Assembly: GCA_019636335.1 (NCBI GenBank)
Contig: JAHBXR010000017.1
Span: 62,001-126,000, forward strand
Source: Pirellulales bacterium
GTDB lineage: Bacteria; Planctomycetota; Planctomycetia; Pirellulales; JAEUIK01
Direction: 5' to 3'
DNA: 64,000 bases
This document shows positions 42,869 to 51,292 of the stretch, one piece after another. The notes beneath the pieces are model-generated. The model did no database searches. It saw nothing but the letters and a program-made list of their open reading frames with translations, and was not told the DNA's origin. The position numbers and the translations under genes are program-made. Position 1 is the stretch's first letter. Every line of letters begins with the position of its first letter.

Positions 42869-43858
42869 ATGACTCGCATGTTTCAGTGGCTCAAATCCTG
42901 GCAACGATGGTGGCGACGCGACGCGGAACCAACGGGGGGGGGCGTGCGCGTCTGTTTTCTGGGGGACGGCGTTTCCGGTTCGTGGCAGATGCGCGCCGCG
43001 CAGATCGCCGAGATGAATCCGGCCTGGGAGGCCCTGGCCACGAAGGATCTTCGTGCGGGGGACGTGGCGCGCTTCGATCTGTTCTGCATCGTGAAGCGGT
43101 TCGATGCCGCCAAGGCCGAATGGCTACGATCGCAGGGCAAGGCCGTCGTCTACGACGTCGTGGATCCCTGGAAGCAGCCGGAAGATGGCGAAGCGCATCC
43201 CACGCTGAACGACGCGATCGCCTATTTTCGCCGCCTGCTGGTGCCGATGCCGGTCGATGGCGTGATCTTTCCCAACGCTACGATGCTCGGCGATCTGGGC
43301 CAGCTTGTGCCGAATCCGGTGCATCTCTATCACCACCATCGGGTCTATCAAGAGCCGATCATCGTCTGTCGCCAGGCCCAACGCGTGGGTTACGAGGGGC
43401 GCGAAGACTATCTCGGTCCCTGGGCCGAGACGACCGCCCGCGTGTGCGAGCGACTCGGGCTCGAGTTCGTGATCAATCCTCCCGCGCTCGGAACGCTCGA
43501 CATCGGGCTAGCCGTGCGGGGCGGGCGCCATGGCACGCTGATGGCCAAGCGCTACAAATCAAACGTCAAGCTGGCCAACCTGTTTGCGGCCGGCCTGCCT
43601 GCGGTGGCGCATGCCGAAGAGTCCTCGTACCGCGAGACCGACGACGGCAACGTCCGCTTTTTTAGCGACGAGGCCTCGCTCGAGCAGGCCATTGCCGAAC
43701 TGCTCCCCTACGAGCGGAGGCTGGCCATCCACAAGGCATTTCTGGCGCACAGCCGGCGCTTTCGCGTGGAGTCGATCGCGCAGCAGTACGAAACGTACTT
43801 CCTGCAAGTGTTGGCCAGTCGAGCCGGGCAAGGCACGAGCCACAGCGCCGCTGCCTAG
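42869..43858 (+). CDS. Putative glycosyltransferase, GT-B-like
   Basis: A 329-residue protein. The N-terminal half (VRVCFLGDGVSGSWQMRAAQIAEMN, LFCIVKRFDAAKAEWL, VVYDVVDPWK) resembles the acceptor domain of GT-B enzymes. The C-terminal half has RYKSNVKLANLFAAGLPAVAHAEESSYRE (about 230-258), the region that binds the nucleotide-sugar in GT-B families. No exact GT family was recognised. ATG 42878 is an equally possible start. A G9 run (42934-42942) lies near the 5' end, where a slip would truncate the product early. It is the last gene of the rightward glycan operon. Confidence 0.6.
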   Translation: MTRMFQWLKSWQRWWRRDAEPTGGGVRVCFLGDGVSGSWQMRAAQIAEMNPAWEALATKDLRAGDVARFDLFCIVKRFDAAKAEWLRSQGKAVVYDVVDPWKQPEDGEAHPTLNDAIAYFRRLLVPMPVDGVIFPNATMLGDLGQLVPNPVHLYHHHRVYQEPIIVCRQAQRVGYEGREDYLGPWAETTARVCERLGLEFVINPPALGTLDIGLAVRGGRHGTLMAKRYKSNVKLANLFAAGLPAVAHAEESSYRETDDGNVRFFSDEASLEQAIAELLPYERRLAIHKAFLAHSRRFRVESIAQQYETYFLQVLASRAGQGTSHSAAA

Positions 43859-43869
43859 GCGCGACACGT

Positions 43870-44862
43870 TTACGGTACGAGCACGATCTTGCCGGCCAGC
43901 GTCCCGGCCTTGCCGATCGTGTTTTCTTCTTGCAGCCGATGTGCCTGGGCGGCTTCGGCCAAAGGGAGTACCCGATCGATGCAAGACTTGAGCCGGCCTT
44001 CCTTCATCCAGATGTTGATCTGGTTGCCGGCGGCCCGTTGCATGGCGGCCGGCTCGTTGAACATGGCAAAGCCGTAGAGCGAGCACCCCTTCACGTAGAA
44101 GGGACCCACGGGAAAGGCCGGCTTCGCATCGCGGCCCGCCATCAGGATCATGCGGCCGGCCGGGGCGAGGTGGCCTACGGTCCGTTCAAAGTCGGGCTCG
44201 CGCAGTGTCTCCCACCAGACGTTCACCCCGCCAGGGGCGAACGCCTTGAGGGCGGCATCGACATCGTCGGTCTTGTAGTTCACGGCCCGGTCGGCACCGA
44301 ACTCGAGACATTTGGCCACCTTCTCGGGCGTGCCAGCCGTGGTGAGGACACGGGCGCCCAGCGCCTTGGCCATCTGTACCACGGTCGAACCCACGCCCCC
44401 CGACCCGCCATTGACGAACAGGGTTTCGCCGGGCTGCAGCTTTGCGCGCGGGACCAACCCCAGCCAGCCGGTGATGCCCACCAGGGCCAGCGCCGCCGCC
44501 TGTTGCGGATCGATTCCGTCGGGCAGCGGATTCAGCAGTTGTTCATCGACAGCGGCAAACTGAGCGAACGTGCCTTGCCGGCCGAGCAGTCCTTGATTGC
44601 TGCCCCAGACACGCGCGCCCTGCTTGAATCGCGAGGCACCCGGGCCGGCCTGCTCGACGATGCCAGCCAGGTCGCAGCCCACGACGTAGGGCAGCGGCAG
44701 ATTCATCTTGACCATGCCGGCGCGAAGGTACGTGTCGATCGGATTCACGGCGACGGCTTCGACGCGCACGAGCACCTGTCCCTCTTTGGGTTCGGGAGTT
44801 GGTACTTCGCCGTATTGAATGTTTTCGGGCGGCCCCGTGTCGGTGATGTAGGCAGCTTTCAT
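43870..44862 (-). CDS. Zinc-independent MDR-family quinone oxidoreductase
   Basis: A 330-residue medium-chain dehydrogenase/reductase. The N-terminal half is a GroES-like domain (VAVNPIDTYLRAGM, VVGCDLAGIVEQAG, GVRVWG-like GARVWGSNQG). The Rossmann domain has the NADPH loop ETLFVNGGSGGVGSTVVQMAKALGARVLTTAG. The Cys ligands of zinc alcohol dehydrogenases are absent, which fits the NADPH:quinone reductase (QOR) branch. It reduces quinones or enones. It converges on the glycan operon, 11 bases from its last stop, and is not expected to belong to it. Confidence 0.9.
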   Translation of the reverse strand: MKAAYITDTGPPENIQYGEVPTPEPKEGQVLVRVEAVAVNPIDTYLRAGMVKMNLPLPYVVGCDLAGIVEQAGPGASRFKQGARVWGSNQGLLGRQGTFAQFAAVDEQLLNPLPDGIDPQQAAALALVGITGWLGLVPRAKLQPGETLFVNGGSGGVGSTVVQMAKALGARVLTTAGTPEKVAKCLEFGADRAVNYKTDDVDAALKAFAPGGVNVWWETLREPDFERTVGHLAPAGRMILMAGRDAKPAFPVGPFYVKGCSLYGFAMFNEPAAMQRAAGNQINIWMKEGRLKSCIDRVLPLAEAAQAHRLQEENTIGKAGTLAGKIVLVP

Positions 44863-44984
44863 GGCGCGATGTTTTCGGGCAGAAGGTGCGAGCGATGAAA
44901 AGTCCGGAAAAAAGTCCAGCGTTTTGCAGTCGATCGAGCGGACTCTGACTATACCGCAACGAGCGATTCCGGCATAATGTCCGC

Positions 44985-45305
44985 GTGCGATGTTTCACCT
45001 TGCTGATGACGTTGGTGCTGCTGTTCGTGAGTACGCTCGGAGTCTGCCCTGAGGGGGCTCCGGAGCGCCCCGACGCGCTCTGCGGAGCCCGCTCGGATGA
45101 CGGGCGCGGCTCGCTGTTGCTGGTGATCGTCGTGCGCTCGACAAAATCGATTCACGACCTGTTCCGGCCCAGCCTCGCGGCATGGGTGTTTTCGACTCTT
45201 GGCGGCGATACGCTCGCGCCGCAGATAGGCAGATCATCGGCGGTGGTCCACGTGGCTGCCGCGCCCCATACGCTCCAGTCGCAGCATATTCGCTGTCAGG
45301 TTTGA
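44985..45305 (+). CDS. Small secreted protein of unknown function
   Basis: A 106-residue frame opening with a strong signal-like segment (CFTLLMTLVLLFVSTLGVC). Its codons keep the high GC at third positions of the neighbours, which supports real coding. The mature part has no recognised domain; it includes a second hydrophobic patch (SLLLVIVVRS). GTG 44985 has no clear Shine-Dalgarno, but a CATAAT box ends only six bases upstream (44973-44978). An internal ATG at 45006 is possible but would shorten the signal. The gene may be an artefact of GC-rich DNA; confidence is modest. Confidence 0.4.
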   Translation: MRCFTLLMTLVLLFVSTLGVCPEGAPERPDALCGARSDDGRGSLLLVIVVRSTKSIHDLFRPSLAAWVFSTLGGDTLAPQIGRSSAVVHVAAAPHTLQSQHIRCQV

Positions 45306-45327
45306 TTCGCCCGGTTGGTCGAATCAA
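45302..45327. repeat. Perfect 8-bp inverted repeat ahead of the antiporter operon
   Basis: Arms TTGATTCG (45302-45309) and CGAATCAA (45320-45327) with a 10-base spacer. It begins at the stop codon of the small secreted gene and ends 70 bases before the 47-residue membrane-protein gene. It could be an operator of the antiporter operon or a weak terminator of the preceding gene. Confidence 0.5.
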
Positions 45328-45396
45328 CTCGCGTACCTGATTTGTAGCGAAGGGCGAACCGCGTCCGCGGTTTGTGCTGTCACACAGGAGCATTCC

Positions 45397-45540
45397 ATGA
45401 GCGAGCAAGAACCGGAAACGAAGCCGGATGCAAAATATGAACCCATGAGCTACCAGTTCATGTTGAGGATTGTGATCTTCTTCCTGGTACTGGTGCTGAT
45501 TCCCTGGGTCTTGGTAAAAATCGTCGACTTGCTGTTTTGA
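45397..45540 (+). CDS. 47-residue single-pass membrane protein upstream of the antiporter
   Basis: A short frame encoding a charged, acidic N-terminus (MSEQEPETKPDAKYEP) and one long hydrophobic helix (FMLRIVIFFLVLVLIPWVLV) ending KIVDLLF. The Shine-Dalgarno AGGAG (45386-45390) is six bases before the ATG, and the stop is 51 bases before the antiporter start. It is absent from simple gene calls because of its size. Inferred: a small regulatory or assembly subunit of the antiporter, comparable in idea to small proteins that modulate transporters such as KdpF or MgtR. No family was recognised. Confidence 0.7.
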   Translation: MSEQEPETKPDAKYEPMSYQFMLRIVIFFLVLVLIPWVLVKIVDLLF

Positions 45541-45591
45541 GCTTGCTGGGCAAGCTCGAATTGGCCGCGCGCAGAGACATGAGGACTGTAG

Positions 45592-48216
45592 ATGAGCGAT
45601 CTGCCTCTGATCACGACCATTGCCGCGGGCTTTACGGCTGCGTGGGTGCTGGGGTTGCTGACGCAGCGTCTGCGCCTGTCGCCGATCGTCGGCTATCTGC
45701 TGGCAGGTGTGTTGATCGGACCGCATACGCCCGGCTATGTGGGCGACATCCACCTGGCGCACCAGCTCGCCGAGGTGGGGGTCATCCTGCTGATGTTCGG
45801 CGTCGGCCTGCACTTTCACCTCGAGGACCTGATCGCCGTCAAATCGGTGGCGATTCCCGGCGCGCTCGGCCAGAGCCTGGCTGCGACGCTCATCAGCATT
45901 CCCATCTTCCTGATGTTCGATATCGAGCCGCGTTCCGGCGCCGTCATCGGTATGGCGATGGCGGTGGCGAGCACGGTGGTGTTGATGCGCGTGTTGATGG
46001 ATGCCGAGGTGCTCGACTCGGTGGCGGGGCACGTGGCCGTGGGCTGGTTGCTCGTCGAGGACGTGCTTACGGTGGTCGTGCTCGTGATCATTCCCGTGCT
46101 GGGCACGGAGGTCGTTGCCGCCGGTGAGGTCGCGGCGGCAACAAACCCGTGGATGGCCATCACGATGGCGCTCGTCAAACTTGCGGCGCTCGTGGCCATC
46201 GTCCTTTTCGTGGGTTCGCGCGTGGTGCCGTGGGCGTTGTTACAGGTCGCGCGACTGCGCTCGCGCGAGCTCTTCACGCTGACCGTGATGGTCTTCTCGG
46301 TGGCGATTGCCGCCGGCGCGTACGTGCTATTCGGCGCGTCGATGGCCCTGGGGGCATTTCTCGCCGGCATGATGGTGGCCCAGTCTCCCGTGAGCCACCA
46401 GGCCGCGGCCGACGCGCTGCCGCTGCGCGATGCGTTCGCCGTCATGTTTTTCGTCGCGGTGGGCATGCTCTTCGACCCCATGTTTCTGCTGCACGAGCCC
46501 CTGATGATGCTGGCGGCAATGGGGGTGATCTTGATCGTCAAACCGCTCGTCGCACTGCTGATCGTGGCCGTGCTGGGGCACTCCGTACGCACGGCGTTGA
46601 CGGTCGCTCTGGGCCTGGCGCAGATCGGCGAGTTTTCGTTCATCCTCTCCGATGCCGCCACGAAATTCGGCCTGATGCCCGAGGCGGGACATAACGTGCT
46701 CGTCGGCGGCGCAATCCTGTCGATCACGCTGAATCCGATTCTGTTCCGATCGCTCGATCCCATCGAACGCTGGCTGCGCACCAAGCCCCGCCTGTGGGCA
46801 TTGTTGAACTCCCGCGCCGAGCGACGCGTGGGGCAGATCAATGTCGAGGCTGCCGAAAACATCGCGCAGCACAAGGCCGGCGAACAGCGGCTGGCCGTGG
46901 TCGTGGGCTACGGCCCCGTGGGTCAGACGGTCAATCGCCTGTTGCGCGATGCCGGCATGGCGACCGTCGTCATCGACATGAATTCTGACACCGTGATCGA
47001 CTTGCAGCGACAGGGACAAACATCCATCTACGGCGATGCCTCGCGCGAAGCGATCCTCGAGCAGGCCGGCGTGCCGCGCGCGGCCTACCTCGTGCTGACG
47101 CTGCCCCAGGCCACGAACCGCACCGCCATCGTCACGCTGGCCCGGACGTTGAATCCCCGCATTAAGGTGCTGGTGCGCGCCCGCTACCTGCGCGAGCGCG
47201 AAGATCTCGAACAGGCCGGCGCGTCGGCCGCCATCTACGAGGAAGGCGAGGCCGCCGTGGCGCTGGCGCGGCTCGTGCTGGTGGATGCGGGCGCCGGTCG
47301 CGAACGCATCGAGGGCGCCGTGCGCGACATCCGCCTGCGACTGATTCTGGAGAATGTTTCCAACCTGCGCTCACAGTCGGTCCACAGCATCATGATTCCG
47401 TGGACGCGCGTGCGCCGCCTGTCGCAGTCGGCCCATCTCGAGGACGTGCGGCGCCAGCTCGGCGAGCAGAAGTTCTCGCGCTGGCCGGTGGTCGACGCCG
47501 CCGGAGATCCGGTGGGCTACTTGCTGGCCAAGGATCTGATCGCCCTGAACTCGTCGGGCGTGGATTGGACCTCGCTCATACGGCCGCTGATCGAAGTCAC
47601 GCCGCAGGACGACGTCGAAGCGATCCTGCTGCAGTTCCAACGAGATGGCGCCACGATTTGCGTCGTGAAAGATAATCGCGTGCCGGTGGGCATCCTCACG
47701 ATCGAGGATATCTTGGAACGTGTCATCGGTCGCATGGAAGACGAGTATCCTCGTCATTCGAAGCTCATGTTGACCGACGTCTTGTGGACCGACGAGAGCC
47801 TGCTGCGACTGCAGGGGCGCACCTCGCAGGAGGTCATCGTCGAAATGGCTGCCAAGATTCCAGCCGGCCGCCTGCCGAACGGGGTCGATGTGGCCGAGTT
47901 GGCCATCGAGCGCGAACGCGAGTTGCCGACGCACGTGGGTGGCGGAGTGGCCATTCCGCACGCGCGTTGCCCGGGTCTCGCGAATCCGCTGGTCGTCTTC
48001 GGTCGTTCGGCGGAAGGTGTCGAATTCGGCGGAACTTCGGCCGAATTGGTGAAGTTGGTGTTCTTGATCGTCACGCCGGTGGAACACCCCGAGACGCAGG
48101 TGCTGCTGCTCAGTTTGATCGCGGGCATCGCGGGACAAGAGGACAAACGTCGGCTGCTCCGCGAGGCTGAGACCGTCGACGAGACTCGTGCCTTGTTGCT
48201 CGCGGCGGAAGTGTAG
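45592..48216 (+). CDS. Monovalent cation:proton antiporter with TrkA-N, CBS-pair and PTS EIIA domains
   Basis: An 874-residue protein. Residues about 1-385 form a 12-13-helix CPA2/Kef-type exchanger (LSPIVGYLLAGVLIGPHTPGY, GVILLMFGVGLHFH, STVVLMRVL, EDVLTVVVLVIIP, GLAQIGEFSFIL). Residues about 425-540 are an NAD-binding TrkA-N domain (VVVGYGPVGQTVNRLLRDAG). Residues about 595-710 form a CBS pair (FSRWPVVDAAGDPVGYLLAKDL; ILLQFQRDGATICVVKDNR…TIEDILERVIGRMEDEY) like that of CorC/HlyC proteins. Residues about 730-870 are a PTS EIIA(Fru/Ntr) domain with the phospho-His candidate in GGGVAIPHARCPG. Kef proteins are gated by ligand-binding cytoplasmic domains; here three are stacked. Confidence 0.92.
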   Translation: MSDLPLITTIAAGFTAAWVLGLLTQRLRLSPIVGYLLAGVLIGPHTPGYVGDIHLAHQLAEVGVILLMFGVGLHFHLEDLIAVKSVAIPGALGQSLAATLISIPIFLMFDIEPRSGAVIGMAMAVASTVVLMRVLMDAEVLDSVAGHVAVGWLLVEDVLTVVVLVIIPVLGTEVVAAGEVAAATNPWMAITMALVKLAALVAIVLFVGSRVVPWALLQVARLRSRELFTLTVMVFSVAIAAGAYVLFGASMALGAFLAGMMVAQSPVSHQAAADALPLRDAFAVMFFVAVGMLFDPMFLLHEPLMMLAAMGVILIVKPLVALLIVAVLGHSVRTALTVALGLAQIGEFSFILSDAATKFGLMPEAGHNVLVGGAILSITLNPILFRSLDPIERWLRTKPRLWALLNSRAERRVGQINVEAAENIAQHKAGEQRLAVVVGYGPVGQTVNRLLRDAGMATVVIDMNSDTVIDLQRQGQTSIYGDASREAILEQAGVPRAAYLVLTLPQATNRTAIVTLARTLNPRIKVLVRARYLREREDLEQAGASAAIYEEGEAAVALARLVLVDAGAGRERIEGAVRDIRLRLILENVSNLRSQSVHSIMIPWTRVRRLSQSAHLEDVRRQLGEQKFSRWPVVDAAGDPVGYLLAKDLIALNSSGVDWTSLIRPLIEVTPQDDVEAILLQFQRDGATICVVKDNRVPVGILTIEDILERVIGRMEDEYPRHSKLMLTDVLWTDESLLRLQGRTSQEVIVEMAAKIPAGRLPNGVDVAELAIERERELPTHVGGGVAIPHARCPGLANPLVVFGRSAEGVEFGGTSAELVKLVFLIVTPVEHPETQVLLLSLIAGIAGQEDKRRLLREAETVDETRALLLAAEV

Positions 48217-48271
48217 TGCTCGAACGAGCGCTCCTTCGAGTGATTCGTGAATCTCGCCAGGAGACACACGC

Positions 48272-48739
48272 ATGAAGATTCTGCTAGCCGTAGATGGTTC
48301 GCCCTGCAGCAACGCCGCCGTCGAAGAGGTCTGCCGGCGTCCGTGGCCGCCGGATACCGAAGTACACGTGGTGACGGTCCACCGGCCGGCGGAGCCGAGC
48401 CTGTTGAAGTCCTCGCCCACGATCTTCGATGAGCTCGTGAAGCAACAGCGCAGCGAGGCACTAGGCCATCTTACGGCCGCGGTCGAGACGCTCGAGCAGC
48501 GCGCTCCTGGTCTACGCGTTATGTCGCTGTTGCTCGAAGGGCTGCCGAAGGACGCGATCCTGGACGAGGCCGAGCGGTGGGACGCGGATCTCATCGTGGT
48601 GGGGTCGCACGGATACAGCCCGGTTCGTCGCTTCCTGCTCGGTTCCGTCTCGTTGGCGGTGGCGACCGGCGCGCCCTGCTCAGTGCAGATCGTGCGTGGA
48701 CCCGTCGAGTCAGCCGCCAACGGGTCGCACGACTGCTGA
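48272..48739 (+). CDS. Universal stress protein (UspA family)
   Basis: A 155-residue Usp: MKILLAVDGSPCSNAAVEEV at the start and VVGSHGYSPVRRFLLGSVSLAVA near the end (G-2X-G-9X-G-S ATP signature intact). It starts 55 bases after the antiporter stop and probably belongs to the same operon. Usp proteins are often linked to ion transporters and in some cases bind their cytoplasmic domains, so it may supply nucleotide sensing to this module. Confidence 0.9.
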   Translation: MKILLAVDGSPCSNAAVEEVCRRPWPPDTEVHVVTVHRPAEPSLLKSSPTIFDELVKQQRSEALGHLTAAVETLEQRAPGLRVMSLLLEGLPKDAILDEAERWDADLIVVGSHGYSPVRRFLLGSVSLAVATGAPCSVQIVRGPVESAANGSHDC

Positions 48740-48831
48740 TCGTCGCCGGACGGGTCGAACGGGAATGCTATCCGAACGTACATCGCAGACATCGATTTCG
48801 CTCAGGCTGCGCGACAGGAGGCAAGCTGGAT

Positions 48832-49812
48832 ATGTGGGGCGCAGCGTTATTCATCTGGGGACTCGTCGTCCTGATTGTCGGCGCCGAGCTCGTCGTGCGG
48901 GGGGGCGCGGCATTGGCGGCCTCGCTGGGGGTCAAGCCGCTCATTCTCGGGCTGACCGTGGTCGCGATTGGCACCAGCTTTCCCGAGCTGGCCGTCGGCA
49001 TCACGGCGTGCGTGCAGGGGAGCGGGGCGATTGCCGTGGGCAATATCGCGGGCACCAACCTGCTCAATATCCTGTTTATTCTCGGCCTGAGCGCCCTGCT
49101 GCGTCCGCTCCCGCTGCACTTGCAGGTGTTCAAGCTGGAACTGCCGGTGATGGTGGTCGCCGCGACGATGATGACCGTCTTGGCGTTCGACGGGATCCTG
49201 TCTCGGCTCGACGGCGCGCTCATGCTGACGGCGGCAGGGTTCTACACCGTGGCGCTGGTGCGGCTGAGTCGCCAGGAATCTCGCAACACGGCCAAAGAGT
49301 TTCAGGAGCAGTTCGGCGTCGAGCCGAGCGAGGTCGTGCAACCTTCGAGGCGGGTGCGGATAAAGTTTGCCACGATCCTCGGCATAGGCATCGTGTTGTC
49401 GATTCTCGGCGCCGACTGGCTGGTCGGTGGCGCGGTCAGCATCGCCCACAGTTTCGGCGTCTCCGATGCCATGATCGGCCTGACGATCGTGGCCGTGGGG
49501 ACCTCGGCGCCCGAGTTCGTGACCACCGTCGTGGCGACCATCAAGAACGAACGCGATATTGCCGTCGGCAATCTGCTGGGCAGCAGCATTTACAACATCC
49601 TGGTGATCCTGGCGATCACTTGCCTGGCCTCACCACAGCCGATCCCTGTCGAGCCGCAGTTGTTGTTCTTCGACATTCCCATCATGGCGGCCGTGGCGTT
49701 GCTCTGTATTCCCGTCTTCATCACGGGACGGAGCGTGTCGCGCTTCGAAGGAGGCATGTTCGTGACGATATACCTGTTGTACATGGTCGCGCTCCTCCAG
49801 TTCCACACCTAA
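48832..49812 (+). CDS. CaCA-family Na+/Ca2+ exchanger (YrbG-like)
   Basis: A 326-residue membrane protein with two homologous halves of about five helices. Each half carries the alpha-repeat ion-binding signature: LGLTVVAIGTSFPELAVGITA…GNIAGTNLLNILFILG (about 43-82) and IGLTIVAVGTSAPEFVTTVVA…GNLLGSSIYNILVILA (about 220-262). The Glu residues in SFPEL and SAPEF are the Ca2+ ligands of the family. A cytoplasmic loop (about 145-185) joins the halves. ATG 48832 is chosen, with AGGAGG at 48816-48821 upstream. It is the last gene of the probable ion-homeostasis operon. Confidence 0.93.
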   Translation: MWGAALFIWGLVVLIVGAELVVRGGAALAASLGVKPLILGLTVVAIGTSFPELAVGITACVQGSGAIAVGNIAGTNLLNILFILGLSALLRPLPLHLQVFKLELPVMVVAATMMTVLAFDGILSRLDGALMLTAAGFYTVALVRLSRQESRNTAKEFQEQFGVEPSEVVQPSRRVRIKFATILGIGIVLSILGADWLVGGAVSIAHSFGVSDAMIGLTIVAVGTSAPEFVTTVVATIKNERDIAVGNLLGSSIYNILVILAITCLASPQPIPVEPQLLFFDIPIMAAVALLCIPVFITGRSVSRFEGGMFVTIYLLYMVALLQFHT

Positions 49813-49931
49813 GCACAGCGGAGGTGGTGCTCTGTCAAAGCCTGATTTTCGGGTTCCCAAGCCGGGTGGCACCGTCGATGATGCGGCGCGACACCGACGA
49901 GCTTCCGACTTCCGCGAAAAAAGCTTCACGC

Positions 49932-50840
49932 CTACTGCGGAAACTCGTCTGGTTCTTCAGCGGCCGGCTCGGTGGTCGATGCTTCTTCGATCGCGGGCGC
50001 CTCGGTGGTTTCTTCCACGTCGGCGGGGGCGGTCGATTCCACGACCGGCTCCGCCGAGTTCGTTGCCGGCTGATGCTCGTAGGAGTCCGCTCCGCTGAAA
50101 TCGACGTCCTCGCGGCGATTCTCTCCCGGGACGAGCCAGATTTCGCCGAACAGCTCGTTCTGTTCGGCGCGGACCGAGTGGTGTCGCACCAGCTCCAGCA
50201 GCGCGAGAAAGATGCCCACGACTCTCGATTTGTGCATGCCACGCTCGAAGAGGTCGCTAAAGGCGAGTCTTCCCCGTTCGTTGAGCCGGGTATGCACGCG
50301 CGACATGTAGACGTGGATCGGTGTGTCGTCGTACACGATGTTCGAGGTCGGACCTCCCAGGTTGTCGCGCATGACGCGTCCCAGGGCACTGACCAGATCC
50401 CACAGCTCGACCTCTTGCAGCGACTCGTGCGCGAGGTCGCGATTTTGCGGGGGCGCGTCGGGGGCCACCCGCGGAAAGTGCTCCTGCCAGGCACGGCTCC
50501 GCTCGTCGAGCATGCTGGCGGCATCTTTGAACTGCTTGTACTCGAGCAGTTGCCGCACGAGCTCCTGGCGGGGATCTTCGAGCTCGAGTTCTCCTTCGTC
50601 GCCGTGTGGCAGGACCAGCCGCGACTTGATCTCGGCCAGGGTGCTGGCCATCTCGAGAAAGTCCCCCGCCGCATTCACGTCGAGATGTTCGATCACGTCC
50701 AGGTAACGCACGTACTGTTCGGTGATCAGCGAGACGGGCAGATCGGTGATCTCGACCTCGTGCTTGCGCACCAGGTACAGGAGCAGATCGAGCGGTCCGC
50801 GAAAGACCTCGAGATCGACGCGAAAGTCCACGGGGGGCAT
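49932..50840 (-). CDS. scpA: Segregation and condensation protein A (kleisin)
   Basis: A 302-residue ScpA. The N-terminal SMC-binding domain reads VDLEVFRGPLDLLLYLVRKHEVEITDLPVSLITEQYVRYLD (about 7-47; quoted in parts: EVFRGPLDLLLYLVRKHEVE), followed by DFLEMASTLAEIKSRLVLP, and the C-terminal winged helix contains RVVGIFLALLELVRHHSV. ScpA bridges the SMC heads with ScpB. An unusual acidic Ala/Glu/Thr/Pro tail of about 60 residues follows. ATG 50840 gives the family-typical start, although the frame stays open to 51170 with unrelated sequence. No scpB or smc gene is adjacent. Confidence 0.93.
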   Translation of the reverse strand: MPPVDFRVDLEVFRGPLDLLLYLVRKHEVEITDLPVSLITEQYVRYLDVIEHLDVNAAGDFLEMASTLAEIKSRLVLPHGDEGELELEDPRQELVRQLLEYKQFKDAASMLDERSRAWQEHFPRVAPDAPPQNRDLAHESLQEVELWDLVSALGRVMRDNLGGPTSNIVYDDTPIHVYMSRVHTRLNERGRLAFSDLFERGMHKSRVVGIFLALLELVRHHSVRAEQNELFGEIWLVPGENRREDVDFSGADSYEHQPATNSAEPVVESTAPADVEETTEAPAIEEASTTEPAAEEPDEFPQ

Positions 50841-51292
50841 AAGTTCCGGCGAAGGATGAAGAGGAGCAGTTTGCCCACGCCTACAGGGCCATGACGAGTT
50901 ATCGACCAATTCGTCTGTTGGCCCGGCAAACTTGAAGCGACCTGCAACGTTCGCCGGCGAAAGGGCTGCCAGCGGGACGTTCCTGTCCGGTGCGAAGCGG
51001 CAAGGCCTTTTCCCAACATACCCAGTTGAGCTCCCCTTTGCTCGTCTAGGGAGAATAACTACTTGTGGGGGGAACGGCGGCAGGCGAAACTGAATCGCTG
51101 GTGGTTGCTCGCCGTCCAAAGGGCTAGTGGCTCGAGTGGGACAGGGGGCAGGTCGCATTTGCTTGCCCAACTTGCCCGGCCGCGATAGCCTGACAGCGTC
51201 GGATCAGCGAGAGGCCCCACTTATCCTGTCTGCGTCATGTCTCGCGCTCGCGAGGCCGCGCCGTTCGGGCGTCCTAGTTTGGGGTACGTGCC
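50841..51292. other. Divergent intergenic region between scpA and the pentapeptide-repeat gene
   Basis: These 452 bases contain no gene I can support. They must contain the promoters for the leftward scpA and the rightward pentapeptide gene, but I cannot assign a convincing -35/-10 pair. No strong repeat was seen. Confidence 0.35.

Noticed and set aside
48696..50894. 732-codon plus-strand frame over the exchanger gene and antisense to scpA
   Set aside because: Pure shadow: both underlying genes have full family motifs, and the frame's product is Arg/Gly-rich without domains.
50841..51170. In-frame upstream extension of scpA
   Set aside because: It adds 110 residues unlike ScpA; the family start MPPVDFRVDLEVFRG is at 50840.
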